Counted from the stretch's first letter, positions 18,150 through 27,376 are shown. The stretch: DNA of 64,000 nt from Caballeronia sp. dw_276 (GCF_018449635.1 NZ_JAAVUV010000009.1:223545-287544), one strand, 5' to 3'. Numbers and translations are program-made. The notes: generated from the letters alone by a model not told the origin.

Positions 18150-19091
18150 TCAGCGCTGCGTTTGCGGCACCACGAAATCGAGCACGGCCTGCGCAAACCG
18201 CGCCGCCGCCGGGTTCGCCGATTCCCGATGCGTGACGAGATGAAGCGGCGCTGAAAACGCCTCGTCGCCAGCGACAACGCAATACACGACGCTTTCCTGC
18301 TGGTATCGCTGCATGGACGCCGGCACGAGCGTGATGCCCGCCCCTGCCGCCACGAGATTGATCGCGCTCGACATCCGCGGTACCTCGCTTACTACGTCCG
18401 GCTTGAAACCCGCCGCCTCGCAAGCGCGGATAAAGTCGGCGTACATGCCCGGCGCGCCTGGACGCCGTACGAAAATGAAAGACTCGCCGGCAAGCGCTTT
18501 CAATGGAACCTGGGGTTGCCCATTTGATTTACGCTGCCGCGTACCTTTTGGACGCACCAGCAACGCGTGCCCGACCGGCAGCACGAGCACCATGCGCTCC
18601 TCGTGCAACAGATCGAAACGCAACTCGGCCGGCGTCTCGATCGGCTTGCGCAAAATCGCGGCATCGATACGACCGCTCATCATCCGTTCGATAATCCCCG
18701 CCGCATTGACCTCGTTCAGATCGATGGCAATGTCAGGATGCGTCGCGCGAAACTGGCGGATCGCGGCGGTCGTGAGCGGATGGAACGCCGCCGAACTCGT
18801 CAGCGCGATTCGCACCGATCCCAATTGCCCGTTCGCCACACGGCGCGCGTTAGTGATGCCTTGATCGAGGGCATCGAGCACGGCCCGGGCATCGACGACA
18901 AACGCCGCTCCCGCCGATGTCAATTCCACCCCGCGCGGCAACCGCGTGAACAACGCGAATCCCAGTTCACGCTCCAGTTCCTGAATCTGCTGCGATAACG
19001 GCGGTTGCTGGATATGCAACCGCGCCGCCGCGCGCGTGAACTGGCGTTCTTCCGCAACGGTGAGGAAATACCGAAGGTGACGCAGTTCCAT
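18150..19091 (-). CDS. LysR family transcriptional regulator
   Basis: A 313-residue LTTR. The N-terminal winged helix (about 1-60) has the classic MELRHLRYFLTVAEE, AAARLHIQQPPLSQQIQELE and the LFTR segment. A periplasmic-binding-protein-like effector domain follows (about 90-300). It is divergent from an MFS transporter gene with a 122-nt gap holding an inverted repeat. It therefore probably controls the transporter-hydrolase-esterase genes in response to a substrate of that pathway. PPLSQQI resembles CatR/BenM-like aromatic-pathway regulators, which is weak support for an aromatic ligand. Confidence 0.92.
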   Translation of the reverse strand: MELRHLRYFLTVAEERQFTRAAARLHIQQPPLSQQIQELERELGFALFTRLPRGVELTSAGAAFVVDARAVLDALDQGITNARRVANGQLGSVRIALTSSAAFHPLTTAAIRQFRATHPDIAIDLNEVNAAGIIERMMSGRIDAAILRKPIETPAELRFDLLHEERMVLVLPVGHALLVRPKGTRQRKSNGQPQVPLKALAGESFIFVRRPGAPGMYADFIRACEAAGFKPDVVSEVPRMSSAINLVAAGAGITLVPASMQRYQQESVVYCVVAGDEAFSAPLHLVTHRESANPAAARFAQAVLDFVVPQTQR

Positions 19092-19117
19092 GCAAGGGCC
19101 TCACATATCCATGACGT

Positions 19118-19130
19118 ATGGCAATGCCAT
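19118..19130. promoter_or_regulatory. Inverted repeat in the LysR/MFS intergenic region
   Basis: ATGGCA-A-TGCCAT is a perfect 13-bp palindrome in the divergent gap, with further A/T-rich near-symmetric arms (ACATAT at 19103, ATATGT at 19134). It is a plausible LysR recognition site but does not show the T-N11-A form clearly. Confidence 0.4.
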
Positions 19131-19213
19131 CTCATATGTATTTTACATTTGCCAACCCGTCTCATACTCTTCGGTTCAAATACAAGTAGATGAACAGAAG
19201 ATTCAGGAGACGT

Positions 19214-20566
19214 ATGGAAACCACCTTCCCTTCAGGCTCAGCGGCGTTCCCGCCGGCGTCGACATCGACGCTCAGCAAATCGCAGATTCGCCGCGCCGTA
19301 CTGGCGTCCGTGATTGGCAATGGGCTGGAATGGTTCGATTTCCTCATTTACGGGTACTTCGCGAAGATCATCGCGCACGTGTTTTTTCCGGTCGGCAACA
19401 CGGCGCTTTCGACCACCCTGACGCTCGGCACGTTCGCGGTCGGGTTTATCGTACGGCCGCTTGGCGGGATTGCGATTGGCGCCTATGCCGATCGTGTTGG
19501 CCGCAGGCGTACGCTTTCCATGCTCATTCTGCTGATGGCCGCGAGCACCTTGCTGATGGGGCTGACGCCGGGGTATTCGACCATCGGCGTTGCGGCGCCG
19601 TTGCTTGTGTTGCTGGCTCGGGTGCTGCAGGGTTTGTCCGTTGGCGGCGAGTTCGCCACCGCCGCCGCGATGCTCACCGAGTACGCCCCGCGCGGCAAGA
19701 AGATGTTCTTCGGCAGCTTCCAGATGACGTCGCAGGCGGTTGCGCTCGTGTTGTCGTCGGCTTGCGGTTATTTGCTGACGACAAACCTTGATCGTGCATC
19801 GCTTGAATCGTGGGGCTGGCGCGTGCCGTTCCTGCTCGGCGCGCTGGTCGGGCCGGTCGGCTTCTATATCCGACATAAGGTCGCGGAATCTCCCGAGTTC
19901 GTCGAGTTGCGCGAACGGCTCGGTCATGCGCCGCGTCAGACCATCCGTGGTTTCTTCCGGCAACGCGGCGATGCTTCCTTGTGCGCGATGGGCGTGATCA
20001 TCGTGGGGACGGCCACAAATTATCTGTGGCATACGTTCTTGCCGCTTTATGTGGAGCGGCAGTTGCACCTGCCCCTCAAAAACGCGCTGATGGGGACGGC
20101 AGTTTCCGGCCTCATCGCAATCGTGGGATATCCGCTGGCCGGAAAACTCGCGGATCGCATCGGCGCGTTCAGGTTGTTCTTTCCGGTGACAATTGTGTGG
20201 ATTGTGATCGCGTATCCGCTGTTCGCGTGGGTGCTTGCATCGCCTACGCCGGGACGCGTTTTTGCTGCGCAAATGGTCGCGTCCGTTGTGCTCAGCCTGA
20301 TGTCCGGCCCGCATCCCGGCATGCTGACGCAACTTTTCCCCACGGCGACCCGCTCGACCGGCGTGGCGCTCTCGTACAACATCGCGGTTACCTTGTTCGG
20401 CGGCCTCGCGCCATTGACCGTTTCCACGCTGATCACTTTGACCGGATCGAACATCGTTCCGGCGTACTACCTGATTTTTGCCGGCGTCGTGTCGCTCGCG
20501 CTGGTCGGGCTGACCCACTCCGGGCAGCGCCTGCGCCGCGATCCTGAAGCTGTCGCGGTGGATTGA
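19214..20566 (+). CDS. MFS transporter, metabolite:H+ symporter type
   Basis: A 450-residue, 12-span inner-membrane carrier. The pattern GNGLEWFDFLIYGYFA in span 1, RPLGGIAIGAYADRVGRRRTL (motif A) and RVLQGLSVGGEF in span 4 mark the MHS group, which imports organic acids such as citrate, ketoglutarate, shikimate or aromatic acids. The ATG at 19214 is preceded by CAGGAGA; an upstream ATG lacks a ribosome site. Its stop is directly followed by the next ATG, so an operon with the alpha/beta hydrolase is likely. The substrate is inferred only from context. Confidence 0.9.
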   Translation: METTFPSGSAAFPPASTSTLSKSQIRRAVLASVIGNGLEWFDFLIYGYFAKIIAHVFFPVGNTALSTTLTLGTFAVGFIVRPLGGIAIGAYADRVGRRRTLSMLILLMAASTLLMGLTPGYSTIGVAAPLLVLLARVLQGLSVGGEFATAAAMLTEYAPRGKKMFFGSFQMTSQAVALVLSSACGYLLTTNLDRASLESWGWRVPFLLGALVGPVGFYIRHKVAESPEFVELRERLGHAPRQTIRGFFRQRGDASLCAMGVIIVGTATNYLWHTFLPLYVERQLHLPLKNALMGTAVSGLIAIVGYPLAGKLADRIGAFRLFFPVTIVWIVIAYPLFAWVLASPTPGRVFAAQMVASVVLSLMSGPHPGMLTQLFPTATRSTGVALSYNIAVTLFGGLAPLTVSTLITLTGSNIVPAYYLIFAGVVSLALVGLTHSGQRLRRDPEAVAVD

Positions 20567-21577
20567 ATGACCCTTCTCGATAAACCTCGTAACGAGCAGC
20601 CCGTCAGCGCTGTCGGCAATGAATGGATGCGTGTCTCCACGCCGCGCGGAACGGGTGTGGTGCCGTTTTATCGTTCGTTGGAAGAACGCGATGCTGCGAA
20701 TGTTTCGCGCATTGTGATTTTGCTCCACGGCCGTCTGCGCGATGCCGACGCGTATTTGCTCTCGGCTCAAAACGCGCTGGCGGCGGCGCAGACCGACCCC
20801 GCCCGCACGTTGTTGCTCGTGCCGCAATTTCTCGCGACCGCGGATATCGGCGCGCACGGACTGCCCGCCGATACCCTGCATTGGGAATGGACCTCGTGGA
20901 TGGGCGGCGACGACGCGCTCGGTCCCGCGCCAATCAGTTCCTTCGATGTCCTCGATGCGTTCATCGAACAATTTGCAGATCGGGTTCGGTATCCGGCGTT
21001 GCGCGACGTGGTCATTGCCGGGCATTCGGGTGGCGCGCAGGTCGCGCACCGGTACGCGATCGTTGGCGCCGGGGGTAATGCACCCGACGTGCATTGCCGG
21101 TACGTGATCGCAAATCCATCGTCCTATGTGTACTTCGATTCGATGCGCCCGGATGCCGAAGGCGTCTTCCGCCCCGCCGATATGCACAAGTGCCCCGGCG
21201 TGGACGACTGGAAGTACGGGATCCAGAAAGCGCCTCGTTATGTCGAGTCGGCGCACTTCGAAACGCTCGAACAACGCTACGCCGCCGCCGATGTGATCTA
21301 CCTCCTCGGTCAAAAGGATTGCGATCCGCGTCACGAAGCACTTGATCTTTCTTGCGCAGCGGCCGCTCAAGGGCCGCACAGGCTGGCGCGCGGGCGTTCG
21401 TATTTTGCGTACATCAAGGCACGACACCCGGCGCTGGCTCATCAGTGCTGGGAAGTGCCCGATGTCGGCCACAACGGCGCCGCGATGCTCGGCTCGCGCG
21501 AAGGCGTGCGGGCGTTGTTCGGCGTGGAAAGAGCAGCTCACGTCTTATCTCCATCTACAGCCGGCGCGACCGACTGA
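20567..21577 (+). CDS. Alpha/beta hydrolase
   Basis: A cytoplasmic serine hydrolase of 336 residues without a signal peptide. The oxyanion HG motif (ILLHGR, about 51-56), nucleophile elbow GHSGG with Ser154 (residues 152-156), and a late DVGHNG histidine complete the catalytic set. It starts immediately after the transporter stop codon. I do not recognise a characterised close relative. The central region with GADMHKCPG-like text and a short lid is unusual. In context it could cleave an ester or amide brought in by the transporter. The next gene, an esterase, follows 46 nt later. Confidence 0.8.
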   Translation: MTLLDKPRNEQPVSAVGNEWMRVSTPRGTGVVPFYRSLEERDAANVSRIVILLHGRLRDADAYLLSAQNALAAAQTDPARTLLLVPQFLATADIGAHGLPADTLHWEWTSWMGGDDALGPAPISSFDVLDAFIEQFADRVRYPALRDVVIAGHSGGAQVAHRYAIVGAGGNAPDVHCRYVIANPSSYVYFDSMRPDAEGVFRPADMHKCPGVDDWKYGIQKAPRYVESAHFETLEQRYAAADVIYLLGQKDCDPRHEALDLSCAAAAQGPHRLARGRSYFAYIKARHPALAHQCWEVPDVGHNGAAMLGSREGVRALFGVERAAHVLSPSTAGATD

Positions 21578-21623
21578 ACAGATTTTGCAAGGCAGCAGTT
21601 CACAAACATACGGAGACAGCATC

Positions 21624-23282
21624 ATGAAAACCTATATGGCCGCGTGCGGCTTATCGCTTCTCGCCGCCGCGCTTTCGGGTTGCGGCGGGTCGTCGTCATC
21701 GGATTCGGGCGGCACACCGCCTGCGGTTACTGCCGCCGCCGCATGCTCCGCACTCGGCGGGATGAAAATCGCGGCGGCCTCCATCGGCGCACCCAGCAAC
21801 GGCGCGACTGTAGCGAGCGCGACGCTGGTGGCGGCATCGGCTACGTCCGGCGAGTATTGCCAGGTGAACGGCACGATCGCCCCCGTCGATACCACCGCGC
21901 CCAACATCAACTTCGAAGTCAACCTGCCGACCGCCTGGAACAACAAGGCGCTGCAGTATGGCGGCGGCGGCTTCGACGGCACGCTCATTACCGGACTTGC
22001 CGCGCTGGACATGGCGCCCGCGGGTTCATCCACACCCCTCGCCCGCGGCTACGTCACTTTCGGCGATGACTCCGGCCACCAGAGCAAAAGCATTACCGAC
22101 GGCTCGTTCGCCGCCAACGACGAAGCCCTCGCCAACTATGGGGGCCTGACGCTGAAGAAAACGCACGATGTCGCCATGCTTCTGCTCAAGGCGCGTTACA
22201 ACACTGCGCCAACCAAAACCTACTTCTTCGGAAGTTCCACCGGCGGCCGCGACGGTCTCACCGTGATCCAGCGCTGGCCCGCGGACTACGACGGCATTGT
22301 CGTCAACCGTCCCGCACTCAATTACACGGGCTTGCGGCTATCGAACGTCGTGCTCGGCCGGGCGCTTTATCTGAACGGCGGCGCTGGCTGGCTCGATGTC
22401 AAAAAGACTGTCCTGCTGCAAAACGCCGTGACCAAAGCCTGCGATACGCTCGATGGCGTGGCGGACGGCATCATCTCCAACGTGGCCGCCTGCAAGCTGC
22501 AGGCGCCCGCGGTTCTGGCCGCCGTGCGCTGCGCGGACGGCAAGGACACTGGAGACACATGTCTCTCCGATGCCCAGATCGCAACCGTCAACACGATTGC
22601 TTCACCCATGGTGCTGCCCTACCCGCTTGCAAACGGCGTCACGCGTTACGCCGGCTACAACATCCTGGCCGGTTCAGTGTTCGCGGGTCAGTACACCACC
22701 CGCGATTTCGGCACATCTCCGACGCCCTCAAACCCCGCCGGCAAGAACGACGCAAACCAGTGGGTAACCGGTGACCAGTGGGTCAAGTACTTCATCACGC
22801 GCATTCCGACCTTCAATTCGCTCACCTTCGATCCGCTCAATCCGGGCACGTACCAGGCACAGGTCCAGCAGGTTTCCGCCGAAAGCGATGCCACCAATCC
22901 GGATCTTTCGGCGTTCATCGCAAAGGGCGGCAAGGCGATCATCACCCACGGTCTCGCCGATGAAATCGTCAGCACGGATTCGTCTGTCGACTACTACAAC
23001 GCCCTGGTGCAGAAGTTCGGCCAATCTTCCGTCGATAACTTCGCGCGTTTCTACCTGATGCCGGGCGTCGGCCACGGCACCGGCCCGTTCCTGCCGCAGG
23101 TCGATTCGCTCGGCGCGCTCGAACAGTGGGTGGAGAACGGCACGGCGCCGGGCACGTTGACGATGACGGATTCCACGCCGGCAACACTCGGGCGCACGCG
23201 GCCCCTCTGCCGTTATCCGACATGGCCGAAATTCACCAACGGCGACGTCAATTCGGCAGGCAGCTTCACCTGCAGTCAGTAG
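21624..23282 (+). CDS. Tannase/feruloyl esterase family lipoprotein
   Basis: A 552-residue extracytoplasmic esterase of the tannase/FaeB family, which splits gallate, ferulate or similar phenolic esters. The lipobox LSGC puts the acylated Cys at residue 20, followed by a Ser/Gly-rich linker. The nucleophile motif is GSSTG (203-207, Ser205). An Asp in GLADEIV and a His in GVGHGTG supply the rest of the triad. Paired cysteines around the active site, as in the family, are present (for example Cys41, Cys80). The ATG at 21624 is preceded by CGGAGA. It probably shares a transcript with the transporter and hydrolase. Confidence 0.9.
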   Translation: MKTYMAACGLSLLAAALSGCGGSSSSDSGGTPPAVTAAAACSALGGMKIAAASIGAPSNGATVASATLVAASATSGEYCQVNGTIAPVDTTAPNINFEVNLPTAWNNKALQYGGGGFDGTLITGLAALDMAPAGSSTPLARGYVTFGDDSGHQSKSITDGSFAANDEALANYGGLTLKKTHDVAMLLLKARYNTAPTKTYFFGSSTGGRDGLTVIQRWPADYDGIVVNRPALNYTGLRLSNVVLGRALYLNGGAGWLDVKKTVLLQNAVTKACDTLDGVADGIISNVAACKLQAPAVLAAVRCADGKDTGDTCLSDAQIATVNTIASPMVLPYPLANGVTRYAGYNILAGSVFAGQYTTRDFGTSPTPSNPAGKNDANQWVTGDQWVKYFITRIPTFNSLTFDPLNPGTYQAQVQQVSAESDATNPDLSAFIAKGGKAIITHGLADEIVSTDSSVDYYNALVQKFGQSSVDNFARFYLMPGVGHGTGPFLPQVDSLGALEQWVENGTAPGTLTMTDSTPATLGRTRPLCRYPTWPKFTNGDVNSAGSFTCSQ

Positions 23283-23370
23283 AAAAATTCGCAACTGAGA
23301 GGGAGGACCGGCCGTCCCGACGGCCGTCCAAAAGCTGTGGCCGGCCAAGAGAAGCAATCGTTTTGGCCTC

Positions 23371-23379
23371 TGCTATAGT
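23371..23379 (+). promoter_or_regulatory. Extended -10 promoter of the CNNM/CorC gene
   Basis: TGC-TATAGT is an extended -10 element located 30 nt before the GTG start. The -35 region is poor, as is usual for this promoter class. Confidence 0.45.
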
Positions 23380-23408
23380 CTTTCCCATCCTCCCTATCTG
23401 AATCTCGC

Positions 23409-24698
23409 GTGGACCACATTCCCTTATGGGCGCAAATTTGCGCCATTTTTCTGCTGCTGTTTTTCTCCGCTTTTTTCTCGATTTCCGAAACATCGATGAT
23501 GGCGCTCAATCGCCATCGCCTCAAACACCTTGCCAACCAGGGTTCACTGCGCGCCCGCGTCACGCAGGGCCTGCTTGCCAAGACCGATCAGCTGCTGAGC
23601 GTGATCCTGATCGGCAACAATCTGATCAACACGATCATTTCGGCGCTGACGACCTCCATTGCGCTGCGCACGTTCGGTCACGACAACATCGTGCTGTCGG
23701 TTGCAACCGGGATAGTGGCCTTCCTCATTATTGTGTTCGCGGAAATTGCGCCGAAGATTGTTGGCGCGACATATCCGGAAAAAGTCGCGCTGCCGGCGAG
23801 CCTGATCCTTTCGCCGCTGATGCGCGTGGCTCGGCCGCTTGTCTGGTTCGTCAACCTGTTCGCAAACGGCGTGTTGCGCGTACTGCGTATCAATACAAAA
23901 GGCGGCCGGGACCAACGCCTTTCCACGGAGGAATTGCGCACCGTCGTGCTGGAATCCGGCAACTTCATGCCAACCAAGCACCGTAGCATTTTGCTGAACC
24001 TGTTCGACCTCGAAAACATCACGGTCGACGACGTGATGGTTCCGCGCCGCCGGATTGAAGCGCTGGATTTCGACGCTCCATTCGATACGATTCTTCACCA
24101 GCTTGAAACCTGCTATCACAACAAGCTGGTCGTATATCAAGGCGATATAGATCGCGTGCTGGGCGTGCTGCACGTAAGAAAAACGCTGTCGGCGCTGCAT
24201 AACCAGGAGTTCGAGCGCGAGACGTTGCGCGAATTGCTGGCCGAGCCGTACTTCGTGCCGGCCGGAACGCCCGTGTTCCAGCAACTGCAGTTTTTCCAGG
24301 AAAGCCGCCATCGGATAGCAATCGTGGTGAACGAATACGGCGAGTTGCAGGGACTCGTCACGCCCGAAGACATCATCGAAGAACTGATTGGCGAGTTCAC
24401 GACGACCATTCCGCGGGGCGCCGGTTCGAGCGCCGGCTGGAACGAGAACGGCGAGTGCATCGTGGCCGGCAGCATGCCGCTGCGCGAACTGAACCGCTGG
24501 CTCAAGCTGACGCTTCCCACGGACGGCCCGAAAACCCTGAACGGGTTGATCCTCGAAACGCTGGAAGAGATTCCCGACGGCGACGTGAGCGTGCGCATTG
24601 CGGGCGTGCATTTTGAGGTGATGCGCAGCGACGATCAGGCTATCCGCACCGTGAAGATCTTCAGGCCACAGGGCGTACTGCCGAAGAAACAAAAGTAA
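23409..24698 (+). CDS. CNNM/CorC (HlyC) family transporter-associated protein
   Basis: A 429-residue membrane protein. The N-terminal DUF21/CNNM domain (about 1-190) has three or four spans and SISETSMMALNRHRLKHLA. A pair of CBS domains covers about 205-330 (MVPRRRIEALD and a second at ETLRELLAEPYFVP). The CorC_HlyC domain ends the protein. Members of the family take part in Mg2+/Co2+ export or resistance, or cyclic-dinucleotide-responsive transport. The start is GTG at 23409. It is transcribed toward the pilus genes but separated by 168 nt that hold a direct repeat, so it is probably a separate unit. Confidence 0.9.
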   Translation: MDHIPLWAQICAIFLLLFFSAFFSISETSMMALNRHRLKHLANQGSLRARVTQGLLAKTDQLLSVILIGNNLINTIISALTTSIALRTFGHDNIVLSVATGIVAFLIIVFAEIAPKIVGATYPEKVALPASLILSPLMRVARPLVWFVNLFANGVLRVLRINTKGGRDQRLSTEELRTVVLESGNFMPTKHRSILLNLFDLENITVDDVMVPRRRIEALDFDAPFDTILHQLETCYHNKLVVYQGDIDRVLGVLHVRKTLSALHNQEFERETLRELLAEPYFVPAGTPVFQQLQFFQESRHRIAIVVNEYGELQGLVTPEDIIEELIGEFTTTIPRGAGSSAGWNENGECIVAGSMPLRELNRWLKLTLPTDGPKTLNGLILETLEEIPDGDVSVRIAGVHFEVMRSDDQAIRTVKIFRPQGVLPKKQK

Positions 24699-24803
24699 GA
24701 AAAAAGGCGGTGTCATAAGGCTGTTGGCGCACGGGGTCTCGGGTTGCAGAGGGTTGCATCAGCTTGCCCTGTTTTGCGCGATTTGCGTTGCCGGTTACTT
24801 CGC

Positions 24804-24861
24804 GTTAGCCATTCGGTCTAGTTTTTTGCACGTGCGAGGGTTAGCCATTCGGTCTAGTTTT
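24804..24861 (+). repeat. 22-bp direct repeat, two copies
   Basis: GTTAGCCATTCGGTCTAGTTTT occurs at 24804-24825 and again, identical, at 24840-24861, with a 36-bp period. The second copy ends 5 nt before the annotated pilB ATG. It may be a regulator-binding site or a short local duplication. Confidence 0.9.
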
Positions 24862-24866
24862 AATCG

Positions 24867-26129
24867 ATGGCGCACAAGGCCATGATCGGGGCATCCCGTT
24901 CACCGAGCTACGCCATGCCGTCTTCGCTGCCCGCCACATTTTCCCGACCGCCGCCGCAATTCAACGCCCGGCCAGTTGAAGCTATCGCCGAGGCGGACAG
25001 CGCACCCGCCGTCGCGTTGCTCGCGGACACGCTACGTGAAGCCGCGGCACGCGGCGCATCGGATATTCACGTCGAACCCGGCGAGCACGAATGGCGAATC
25101 CGATTGCGCATCGACGGCGCGCTGCACACCTATCTCACACCGCCGTTGCATTTGCGCGATGCCTTCACCACGCGCATCAAAGTGTTGGCGCGGATGGACA
25201 TTGCAGAGCGGCGCGTGCCACAAGACGGGCGCCTGCGGTTGCCGCTTGCCAATGGCAATCCGGAGGACTACCGGGTCAATTCCCTGCCCGTGCTATTCGG
25301 CGAAAAGCTGGTTTTGCGCCGGCTGGATTCTTTGCCCAAGGATCTGTCGCTGGCGGCGCTCGGGCTCTCGGGCAAGCAACAAGAGAGTGTCAAGGCCGCA
25401 ATCCACGCGCCGCACGGCCTCGTGCTCGTCACCGGGCCGACCGGCAGCGGCAAGACCTTGTCGTTGTATTGCTTCCTGCAAATGCTCAACGCCGAATCGC
25501 GCAATGTCTGCTCGGTCGAAGATCCGGCGGAGATCCAGCTTGCCGGCATCAACCAGGTCAGCGTGCGCGACAAAGCCGGCCTTACCTTCGCGGTCGCGCT
25601 GCGGGCGTTCATGCGGCAGGACCCGGATGTGATCATGGTGGGTGAGATTCGAGATGCCGAAACCGCCGACGTCGCCGTGAAAGCTGCGCAAACCGGGCAT
25701 CTGGTGCTCTCCACACTGCATACGAACGACGCGCCCGCCGCTATTGCACGTCTGATCGATATCGGCATTGCGCCGTACAACCTCGCATCGGCACTCAAGC
25801 TCGTCACAGCCCAACGGCTCGTGCGCCGGCTTTGCGAAGCGTGCCGGGTGCCGTCGGATCTGGAACTGGAGCCGGGCTTCCGGCCATTCGAACCGCGCGG
25901 CTGTGCCGCGTGCCACGGCATTGGTTATCGCGGGCGTGTTGGTGTGCATCAACTGATGCCAGTCTCCGATGCTCTGCGCGAACTCATCGTGGCTCGCGCC
26001 GCGACCCACGCCATTACGCGGCAGGCGCAACGCGAAGGCATGCCGAGTCTGAGCGACGCCGCTCTCGCCCGGGTACGAGAAGGCGTTACGAGCGTGGCGG
26101 AAGCTGCCAGCGCGACGGAGGTCGGCTAA
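24867..26129 (+). CDS. pilB: Type IV pilus/type II secretion assembly ATPase
   Basis: Hexameric motor ATPase for pilus extension, at the cytoplasmic face of the inner membrane. 420 residues, clearly shorter than the usual 560-570, because the N-terminal T2SSE_N region is missing. The ATPase core is intact: Walker A GPTGSGKT (190-197), Asp box, Walker B VIMVGEIRD (255-263) and the His box near GHLVLSTLHTND. A four-cysteine zinc element (CEAC...CAAC) lies near residues 325-353. No ribosome-binding site precedes the ATG at 24867, and ATGs at 24882 and 24915 are alternatives. It overlaps pilC by 1 nt (TAATG). Confidence 0.9.
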   Translation: MAHKAMIGASRSPSYAMPSSLPATFSRPPPQFNARPVEAIAEADSAPAVALLADTLREAAARGASDIHVEPGEHEWRIRLRIDGALHTYLTPPLHLRDAFTTRIKVLARMDIAERRVPQDGRLRLPLANGNPEDYRVNSLPVLFGEKLVLRRLDSLPKDLSLAALGLSGKQQESVKAAIHAPHGLVLVTGPTGSGKTLSLYCFLQMLNAESRNVCSVEDPAEIQLAGINQVSVRDKAGLTFAVALRAFMRQDPDVIMVGEIRDAETADVAVKAAQTGHLVLSTLHTNDAPAAIARLIDIGIAPYNLASALKLVTAQRLVRRLCEACRVPSDLELEPGFRPFEPRGCAACHGIGYRGRVGVHQLMPVSDALRELIVARAATHAITRQAQREGMPSLSDAALARVREGVTSVAEAASATEVG

Positions 26130-27337
26130 TGCAGTCGTCGCAACCATCCGATACACGCTTCACCTGGCGCGGCATCGACGCCACGGGCACGAATAAACGC
26201 GGCAAGACCATAGCCATGGACACCACGGCTGCGCGCGCCGCACTCAAACGCGATGGCATAACAGTGCTCGAACTCACTGGCACAGGACCGGCGCCGCCGC
26301 CCAAAGCCAAAGCCGCCGACGTCACCCTTTTTACGCGGCAACTTGCTGGCCTGTTGCGGGCCGGACTGCCACTCGCACCATGTCTCGACCTCATCGCGCA
26401 GACACCTTCGCGTGGCGGCTTGCCTCGGATAGTGGGATCGGTCGCGCGCGACATCACGCAAGGCGTCGCGTTTTCGGAAGCACTGGCGCGTCATCCCGCG
26501 TGCTTCAACGCGCTGTACTGCCAGCTTGTATCCGTCGGCGAACTGGCCGGCGCGCTGCCTACCGTGCTCGCACGCCTCGCTGAAGATCGCGAACGGGCCG
26601 GCGCTCAGCGCGCGAAGCTGCGCGCCGCGCTCACGTACCCGGTCGCCGTGCTGCTGTTGTCTCTTGCCATTACTGCAGGATTGCTGATCGGCGTGGTACC
26701 AACTTTCAAGACCATCTTCGATGGCTTCGGCGCGAAGCTGCCCGCGCCCACGCTGTTCGTGCTGGCTCTGTCGGATGGTGTCGCGCGCTGGAGCGTACCG
26801 TTCGGACTCTTCTGCGTGGTGTCGTTGGTTGCATTCAAGCGGTTGCTACAACGCGTGCCGTCGGCTCGCAGCGCGTTCGACCGCGCCATGCTGAAGTTGC
26901 CACTTGCCGGCTCGCTGCTGCGCGCGCTGGCAGTCGCCAGATGGAGCCGTGCGCTCGGCACGTTGCTGGCGGCGGGAACGCCGCTATCGGACGCTTTTGA
27001 TTCATTATCGAAAGCCACGGGCAACCGTATCTTCGATACGGCCACCGTCGAGATCGCAGGACGCCTCCGGCGCGGTGAACGGCTTGCCGCGGCCATGCGC
27101 GCGGCGGCCTGCTTCCCGCCAGACGTCGTCCAGCCAATAGCAGTCGCCGAAGAATCCGGCTCACTGGACGCAATGCTGCTCGACCTGGCTACACTGGGCG
27201 ACCGTCAGGTCGACGAACAGACCGGCGCCTTCGCGAGCTTGTGCGAGCCAGTGGTGATCGTCGTACTCGGCGCACTGGTAGGCGGCCTTGTTGTGGCAAT
27301 GTATCTTCCGATCGTGCAGCTCGGGAATGTGGTGTAG
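26129..27337 (+). CDS. pilC: Type IV pilus inner-membrane platform protein
   Basis: GspF/PilC family protein of 402 residues. Two T2SSF domains lie at about 65-190 and 270-392, each ending in a hydrophobic span, with another span near 165-190. The family pattern FTRQLAGLLRAGLPLAPCLDLI opens the first domain. It couples the PilB motor to the growing pilus. The start codon shares an A with the pilB stop, so the two are translationally coupled. No pilin gene is in this window; pilin, PilM-Q and PilT must be elsewhere. Confidence 0.93.
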   Translation: MQSSQPSDTRFTWRGIDATGTNKRGKTIAMDTTAARAALKRDGITVLELTGTGPAPPPKAKAADVTLFTRQLAGLLRAGLPLAPCLDLIAQTPSRGGLPRIVGSVARDITQGVAFSEALARHPACFNALYCQLVSVGELAGALPTVLARLAEDRERAGAQRAKLRAALTYPVAVLLLSLAITAGLLIGVVPTFKTIFDGFGAKLPAPTLFVLALSDGVARWSVPFGLFCVVSLVAFKRLLQRVPSARSAFDRAMLKLPLAGSLLRALAVARWSRALGTLLAAGTPLSDAFDSLSKATGNRIFDTATVEIAGRLRRGERLAAAMRAAACFPPDVVQPIAVAEESGSLDAMLLDLATLGDRQVDEQTGAFASLCEPVVIVVLGALVGGLVVAMYLPIVQLGNVV

Positions 27338-27376
27338 GTGGTGTAGGATCGCAGCCGAATTCGACCCAGGACAGTC

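Noticed and set aside
19238..21541. Very long open frame (767 codons) antisense to the MFS and hydrolase genes; similar long antisense frames at 219-1508, 3525-5465 and 42698-44158.
   Set aside because: Typical mirror frames of GC-rich coding regions; products are full of Arg/His, with no motifs, whereas the opposite strands encode clear family proteins.
23305..23329. Hairpin GGAC-c-GGCCGT-CCCG-ACGGCC-GTCC after the tannase-family gene, considered as a terminator.
   Set aside because: No T tract follows on either strand; it may be only a GC-rich structure or a weak signal.
24804..24861. CRISPR-like look of the spaced 22-bp repeats.
   Set aside because: Only two copies with one 14-nt spacer and no cas genes; too short for an array.
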